Positions 1 to 3,991 of a stretch of DNA of 6,084 nucleotides are shown here, one piece after another (position 1 is the first letter of the stretch; each line of letters begins with the position of its first letter). The notes below the pieces were generated by a model, which ran no database searches, was not told where the DNA came from, and worked only from the letters and a program-made list of their open reading frames with translations. A program made the position numbers and the translations under genes. The DNA is from Myxococcales bacterium (GTDB taxonomy: Bacteria > Myxococcota_A > Polyangia > Fen-1088), in contig PMZX01000183.1 in the NCBI GenBank assembly GCA_003170035.1, forward strand, positions 5,723 to 11,806, in the 5' to 3' direction.

Positions 1-698
1 TCGACCATGAGGCCGCCGTAGGTCTTGCCCAGGCGCACGAACGCGGCAGTGGAAACAGCCTCGAGAGCCAGCTTGATAGCCGTGCCGGCCTTGAGTCGCG
101 CGCAGCCGGCGATCAGCTCGGGCCCCAAGGCAAGGTCGATCACGACGTCAGCCAGGGACTCGGCTGAAGCGTTCGGCCCCGCGCAGGTCAGCAAGATGAT
201 GGCCGCGCGCCTGAAGCGCGCGTAGTCCAGTGCGGCCTGCAGAAACAGCGAGACCTCGGCGTCGGCTATGGCACAGACCACATCCTGTGGCCCCACCGCC
301 GCCCGCCGCATGCGCTGGTCACCTTCACGCGGGCTGTCCTGCGCCGCCTCGGCCACGCGGGCCAGGGCGTGCGGGCCACCGGCGATAATGGACACCACCA
401 GCGAGGGCGGCAGGCCGAAGGCCGGCACGCACTCGGCCGCCTCCAGCGCGCCTAGCCGGCCAGCCGTCCCCGCGCCCACGTAGACCAGGCGTCCCCCTGC
501 CGCAAGTTTGTCAGACATCAACTGCGCCGCCGAAGCCAACGCCGCGGCCCGCGCCCGGACCGCCTTGACCGCATTGGCGTCCTCCTCGACCAGCAGCTTG
601 ACCACCTCCTCGGCTGGCAGCGAGTCCAGCATGGCTGCGCGCGGGTTCTCTACGTCCTGCACCGAGCCGTCTTCAGATGGGGAGCGGGAGCGCGCCAT
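1..698 (-). CDS. murQ: MurQ-family (N-acetylmuramic acid 6-phosphate etherase-like) protein, 3' end cut off by the window
   Basis: Translating the minus strand from the ATG at 698 gives 232 whole codons, open at the window edge; the family is usually about 300 residues. MurQ cleaves the lactyl ether of MurNAc-6-phosphate in the cytoplasm during peptidoglycan recycling. The family is recognised from VENPR near residue 16, EED near 38, the SIS-fold glycine loop GAGTAGRLG at 75-83, AAEC at 87-90, IAGG at 105-108, GPELIAGCARLKAGTA at 192-207 and a closing STAAFVRLGKTYGGLMV. Glu89 aligns with the catalytic acid Glu83 of the E. coli enzyme (numbering from memory). Several other key positions differ: Gln120 replaces the second glutamate, DAEVSLFL at 146-153 replaces the usual ASGRTPYV, and GCAR replaces GSTR/GSSR. 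Family membership is firm; etherase activity is doubtful. The start is the first ATG after an in-frame stop at 752-750; no strong Shine-Dalgarno precedes it. Confidence 0.85.
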   Translation of the reverse strand, partial: MARSRSPSEDGSVQDVENPRAAMLDSLPAEEVVKLLVEEDANAVKAVRARAAALASAAQLMSDKLAAGGRLVYVGAGTAGRLGALEAAECVPAFGLPPSLVVSIIAGGPHALARVAEAAQDSPREGDQRMRRAAVGPQDVVCAIADAEVSLFLQAALDYARFRRAAIILLTCAGPNASAESLADVVIDLALGPELIAGCARLKAGTAIKLALEAVSTAAFVRLGKTYGGLMV

Positions 699-754
699 GG
701 GTCGCAATTGTCGCCCGGAAGCGCGCCAATGGGAAGATTTGATCCGCGCCTATA

Positions 755-785
755 CCAGCGGCCGTCGCAAGACGGCCGACGCTGG
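755..785. repeat. Strong inverted repeat (hairpin) between murQ and the flippase-like gene
   Basis: Plus-strand bases 759-766 (CGGCCGTC) and 771-778 (GACGGCCG) form a perfect 8-bp stem around a GCAA loop. Flanking CCAG (755-758) and CTGG (782-785) add four pairs across a three-base bulge. It lies about 50 bases beyond the stop of the flippase-like gene and about 57 bases before the murQ start. Neither side has a T-run, so it is not a textbook intrinsic terminator. It could still slow or end transcription, protect a 3' end, or fold in the murQ leader. Read as plus-strand RNA, the loop is a GNRA tetraloop; read from the minus strand it is UUGC. Confidence 0.55.
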
Positions 786-833
786 CCTCGCATCGAGAGT
801 AATCAGTCGATTGCCGTAACGGATATGGGATCC

Positions 834-1925
834 TCACGCCCAGGGCGTATTCAAGATCGGCCGGATTCGCAGAGTGGATATGGCGGATCGTGCTGGCATC
901 TCAGCCAGGCCGGCCGATCGCGAGCCCGACGTCAGGCGCTCGCGCCCCTCACGACGGATCGGGTCCGGGCAGCTCTTTCCATGCGCGAGGACGGTTCTGG
1001 CGAGCAAAAGGCCAAGGCCAATCCAGAGTCCACTTCGCAGCCGGCGCAACAACACCAGCGCCATGGCCGTGGGAGCATCCACGCCCCATGCGGCACACGT
1101 GGCGAACACGGCGGCCTCGACCACTCCCATCTGGCCGGGGATGGCAGCGCCCAGCACCGAGGCCACCACCGATGCGGCGCCCAGCCACGGCGCGAGGGTT
1201 GGCTTCAAGCCCAGCAACGCGAGTATCAACGCCATCTCGGCAACGATCCATAGCTTGCCTGCCAGATGAAGCAGCACGCTTCCCAGCACTGGCCCGGGCC
1301 GCGAAAGCAAGGCTGTGCGAGTGGCATCCAGCACACGCACGAAGCGGGCCACGCGACCGGATCCCGCGCCCCACCGGCGAAGGGGTGCGACCAGGATGAG
1401 GAGCACGGCGCCCAGCACGACGGCAAGGCTGGTCGCGCCAGCCCAGGCGCAGGCGCGCGCGCCCACCGGGGAGGCGGAGGCCCAGGGGAGAAACGCCGCG
1501 CCAGCCAGGCACAGTGCCGTCGACGCGATGAAGGTGGCGTTGTCGAGCGCCAGCGCGACAATGGTGCGACCGCGCACATTCGGGTGAAACACCAGCGCCT
1601 TGAGCGGCTCTCCTGCCACACCAGCGCCCAGCTCGTTGCCCGCCTGGGACGCCACATAGGTAGCTGCCGCGATCGCCGGTCGGGGACGCAGCGACTTGGG
1701 CACAAGCACCAGCCAGCCCCAGCAATGCAGAATCGTTCCCACAAAAGGCGCGAGCAGGACCAACAAGAATCCAGGACCGACCCGTTCGATGCTGCGTAGG
1801 ACTTGTTCGGCGCCAACCCGCCGCAGTAGGACGACTAGGGCCGCCACCCCTGCCAGTAGCAGCGCCCCGCTGAGCCAGGCTGTTCCGCGAGATGGTTTTC
1901 CGGAACTGATTGCAATTGAACGCAT
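834..1925 (-). CDS. LPG-synthase-TM / flippase-like domain membrane protein (UPF0104 type)
   Basis: A 363-residue polytopic inner-membrane protein. Hydrophobic stretches lie near residues 16-34, 51-74, 121-147, 160-180, 212-240, 247-280 and 287-311. The family is recognised from GNELGAGVAGEPLKALVF at about 96-113 and from IPGQMGVVEAAVFA at 262-275 followed by a glycine/leucine-rich last helix; this matches the usual proline-glycine-glycine-valine-glutamate region of these proteins. Relatives include the membrane half of lysylphosphatidylglycerol synthase (MprF) and proteins proposed to move lipids or lipid-linked sugars. The catalytic aminoacyl-transfer domain of MprF is absent, so lipid lysinylation is not expected; the substrate is unknown. 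A basic tail of about 50 residues (314-363) follows the last helix. The ATG at 1925 is chosen because it sits just before the first helix. GTG codons at 2045 and 1964 are in frame, but the added residues look non-coding in composition, and none of the starts has a good Shine-Dalgarno. Confidence 0.75.
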   Translation of the reverse strand: MRSIAISSGKPSRGTAWLSGALLLAGVAALVVLLRRVGAEQVLRSIERVGPGFLLVLLAPFVGTILHCWGWLVLVPKSLRPRPAIAAATYVASQAGNELGAGVAGEPLKALVFHPNVRGRTIVALALDNATFIASTALCLAGAAFLPWASASPVGARACAWAGATSLAVVLGAVLLILVAPLRRWGAGSGRVARFVRVLDATRTALLSRPGPVLGSVLLHLAGKLWIVAEMALILALLGLKPTLAPWLGAASVVASVLGAAIPGQMGVVEAAVFATCAAWGVDAPTAMALVLLRRLRSGLWIGLGLLLARTVLAHGKSCPDPIRREGRERLTSGSRSAGLAEMPARSAISTLRIRPILNTPWA

Positions 1926-2178
1926 GGTGACAAGGGGATTTGCAAACGCGGGACCAATGCCCACGGCATGTTCCGATGCGCATCGGCGCGCCGGGGGTGT
2001 TGAGGAGCTGACAGATTCGCTTGCGGCCTGGCTGATTCTCACCACCAGCAGCCTGGAAGCACCCGCAGGTCATCGCGACCGACGCTGAGTGTTCACGGTG
2101 TATAGTGCCGACGGGGGAGGCAACACGTCGATCCGACTCATCGGCTCCCTAGAGCGCCGCCTCGGCGCGCGGGACCGC

Positions 2179-2988
2179 CTACCTCAGCCCGAGCACGTCG
2201 CGCATGTCGAAAAACCCGGGCGCTCGGCCGTGCAGCCAGAGCGCCGCGCGAACCGCGCCGCGGGCAAGGGCTTCGCGCGAGGAAGCTCGGTGGGTGATCT
2301 CGATGCGGTCGCCCTGCCCAAGAAAGAACACCGTGTGATCGCCGACCACGTCGCCGCCGCGCACAGTCTGGATTCCGATTTCGTCGGCGGTACGCGGTCC
2401 GATCTCGCCATGGCGCTCGTAGCGCGCGCTCTTGCCGAGGTCGCGACCCGTGGCCTCGGCCACCGCCTCGGCCAGGCGCAAGGCGGTGCCCGAGGGGGCG
2501 TCGCGCTTGGCCCGGTGGTGTGTTTCCACGATCTCGATGTCGTAGGCAGACCCCAGCGCGCGGGCCGCGTCTGCCACCAGGAGCAACATCACGTTCACGC
2601 CCACTGACATGTTGGGTGCCAGCACGACGGGGATCTTCTTCGCCGCGGAGGCGATCGCGTCCTTGTCCTGGCCGGACAGTCCCGTGGTGCCGAGCACCAG
2701 GGCCGCGCCAGCCTGGGCCGCGGCACTGGCGTTGGCCACGGCCACGCCGGGTGCAGAGAAATCGATCCAAACATCGGCCGCGCCCCGACCTGGTCGCTCC
2801 GCCTGCACGCGCACTCCGCCTTCAGCCAATCCCGCCAGGCGGCTTGCGTCCGCGCCCAGCGACGGAAAATCGGGGCGCTCGACCGCGGCCACTAGACGCG
2901 CGGCTGGCGTCTCGGCAATTGCGCGCACGATGGCACTCCCCATCTTGCCAGCGGCCCCGAACACGGCGATCCGTACAGCCTCGGCCAT
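2179..2988 (-). CDS. dapB: 4-hydroxy-tetrahydrodipicolinate reductase
   Basis: DapB, 269 residues, of normal family length. It reduces the product of DapA with NAD(P)H to tetrahydrodipicolinate in the cytoplasmic lysine/meso-diaminopimelate pathway. The N-terminal Rossmann loop is GAAGKMG at residues 11-17. VWIDFSAP (73-80) and LGTTGLS (99-105) form the rest of the cofactor side, and APNMSVGVNVM at 124-134 is the usual hinge motif. The catalytic signature ETHHRAKRDAPSGTA at 155-169 carries His157, His158 and Lys161, matching the E. coli His159/His160/Lys163 set (numbering from memory). The C-terminal half includes the RGGDVVGDHTV region. The ATG at 2988 gives the expected N-terminus and has a good ribosome binding site. 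It lies ten bases after the dapA stop codon, so the two genes are almost certainly co-transcribed. Confidence 0.96.
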   Translation of the reverse strand: MAEAVRIAVFGAAGKMGSAIVRAIAETPAARLVAAVERPDFPSLGADASRLAGLAEGGVRVQAERPGRGAADVWIDFSAPGVAVANASAAAQAGAALVLGTTGLSGQDKDAIASAAKKIPVVLAPNMSVGVNVMLLLVADAARALGSAYDIEIVETHHRAKRDAPSGTALRLAEAVAEATGRDLGKSARYERHGEIGPRTADEIGIQTVRGGDVVGDHTVFFLGQGDRIEITHRASSREALARGAVRAALWLHGRAPGFFDMRDVLGLR

Positions 2989-2993
2989 GACTT

Positions 2994-3000
2994 CTTCCTC
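2994..3000 (-). promoter_or_regulatory. dapB ribosome binding site overlapping the dapA stop codon
   Basis: On the minus strand the bases GAGGAAG (3000-2994) lie five bases before the dapB ATG at 2988. They share two bases with the dapA TGA stop (3001-2999). This is the clearest Shine-Dalgarno in the window and fixes the dapB start. Ribosomes ending dapA would clear or re-use this site, so translational coupling is likely. Confidence 0.8.
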
Positions 3001-3871
3001 AGATGAGCTTGAGGTCAGCGAGAATCTTGCGCACCTTCTCGCGATTGACCCCAGCCATCGGGTAGAGCGGCGCGCGGATCTCGTCGGAGATCTTGCCCAT
3101 CATGGCCAGCGCCGCTTTCACCGGAATCGGGTTGGCCTCGATGAACAATCCTTCCGAAAGCGGGAAGACGCGGTAGTGCAGCTCGCGCGCCTTGTTCCAG
3201 TTGCCCGCGGCCGCCGCGTCCCACATGGCCGCCATGTCAGCCGGCGCGACGTTGGAGACGACCGAGATGCAGCCCTGCGCGCCGAGAGCGTACAGCGGAA
3301 ACGCAGTCGCATCATCGCCTGACAGGACCACCATGCGATCGCCCACGCGCGCAATGATCTGCGCCGCCCGCTGGGCTGAACCGGTGGCCTCCTTGATGCC
3401 CACCACCAGCGGCACCTCACACAGGCGCTCCATCGTTTCAGGCAGAAGGTCACACCCTGTGCGGCCTGGCACGTTGTACACCACGACGGGCAACCCGACC
3501 GCATCGGCCACGGCCTTGAAGTGACGGACGAGGCCGTCCTGGGTAGGCCGGTTGTAGTAGGGTGTAACCTGCAGGGTGCCGTCGGCGCCCACCGCGCGCG
3601 CCTCGCGCGTCAGCTCGATGGCCTCGCGGGTCGCGTTGGCGCCCGTACCCGCGATGACCGGCACACGCTTGCGCGTTTCTTCCACCACGATCTTGATGAT
3701 GCGGATGTGCTCCTCAACCGAAACCGTGGGCGACTCGCCGGTGGTTCCCACCGGCACGAATCCGTCGATGCCCGCGCGGATCTGCTCGTCGACCAGGCGG
3801 CGCAGGGCCTCCTCGTCGACGGCGTCGCCGCGAAATGGTGTGACCAGTGCCGTGATGACTCCCTTGAACAT
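2999..3871 (-). CDS. dapA: 4-hydroxy-tetrahydrodipicolinate synthase
   Basis: DapA, 290 residues, the usual family length. It condenses pyruvate with aspartate semialdehyde, the first committed step to lysine and meso-diaminopimelate. The whole TIM-barrel pattern is present: VGTTGES at 41-47, AGTGANAT at 74-81, TPYYNRP at 103-109, YNVPGRTGCDLLPET at 132-146, GIKEATG at 158-164, SGDD after it and NPIPVK near the C-terminus. Lys160 is the Schiff-base lysine; Thr43/Thr44, Tyr106, Tyr132 and Arg137 occupy the other catalytic positions. Of the lysine feedback-site residues known in E. coli (numbering from memory), Ser47, His55, Asn79, Glu83 and Tyr105 are kept, but His53 is replaced by Val52. The ATG at 3871 gives the family-typical MFKGVITALVTPF start; an upstream in-frame TTG at 3928 is rejected. 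No strong Shine-Dalgarno precedes 3871. dapB follows directly. Confidence 0.97.
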   Translation of the reverse strand: MFKGVITALVTPFRGDAVDEEALRRLVDEQIRAGIDGFVPVGTTGESPTVSVEEHIRIIKIVVEETRKRVPVIAGTGANATREAIELTREARAVGADGTLQVTPYYNRPTQDGLVRHFKAVADAVGLPVVVYNVPGRTGCDLLPETMERLCEVPLVVGIKEATGSAQRAAQIIARVGDRMVVLSGDDATAFPLYALGAQGCISVVSNVAPADMAAMWDAAAAGNWNKARELHYRVFPLSEGLFIEANPIPVKAALAMMGKISDEIRAPLYPMAGVNREKVRKILADLKLI

Positions 3872-3952
3872 GGGGCGAAACCTAGCACGTCCTGGCCATC
3901 CGCGTGAGCCGCCGTAATCCCGCGACAACCGCAGAAGGTCGTGGTCGCAGAC

Positions 3953-3975
3953 GTGGCCGTGGCCGTGGCCGTGGC
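3953..3975. repeat. Short tandem repeat of the hexamer GTGGCC, about 3.8 copies
   Basis: Twenty-three bases repeat GTGGCC on the plus strand (GGCCAC on the minus strand). The array sits in the 120-base gap between the adaptor gene stop (3992-3994) and the dapA start (3871), about 80 bases before the dapA ATG. It is non-coding under the chosen starts. Such hexamer runs can change length by slippage, and this one lies where a dapA leader or promoter would be. No promoter could be picked out with confidence in the gap. Confidence 0.8.
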
Positions 3976-3991
3976 GTTGCCGGGGCGGCAG

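Noticed and set aside
949..2073. A 374-codon minus-strand frame overlapping the flippase-like gene in another frame
   Set aside because: It lacks hydrophobic segments and is Arg/Gly-rich, while the overlapping frame shows membrane helices and family motifs. Only one can be real.
2092..2122. Possible minus-strand promoter for the flippase-like gene: TATACA at 2104-2099 with TTGCCT or GTGTTG upstream
   Set aside because: The TATACA hexamer is reasonable, but TTGCCT is only 13 bases away and GTGTTG is a poor -35 element. It is not enough to call a promoter in this GC-rich background.
2154..2168. Small inverted repeat just after the dapB stop (GCGCC, five-base loop, GGCGC) as a terminator
   Set aside because: The stem is only five pairs with no T-run; such repeats are common by chance in DNA this GC-rich.
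2089..3322. Long open frames on the plus strand opposite dapB and dapA (172 and 237 codons)
   Set aside because: They lie wholly or largely antisense to dapB and dapA, whose motifs are unmistakable. Their translations are Arg/Ala/Pro-rich with no recognisable domain, as expected for shadow frames in GC-rich DNA.
3872..3928. Longer dapA using an upstream in-frame TTG at 3928
   Set aside because: The extra 19 residues are unlike any DapA N-terminus, whereas the ATG at 3871 gives the exact family-typical start.
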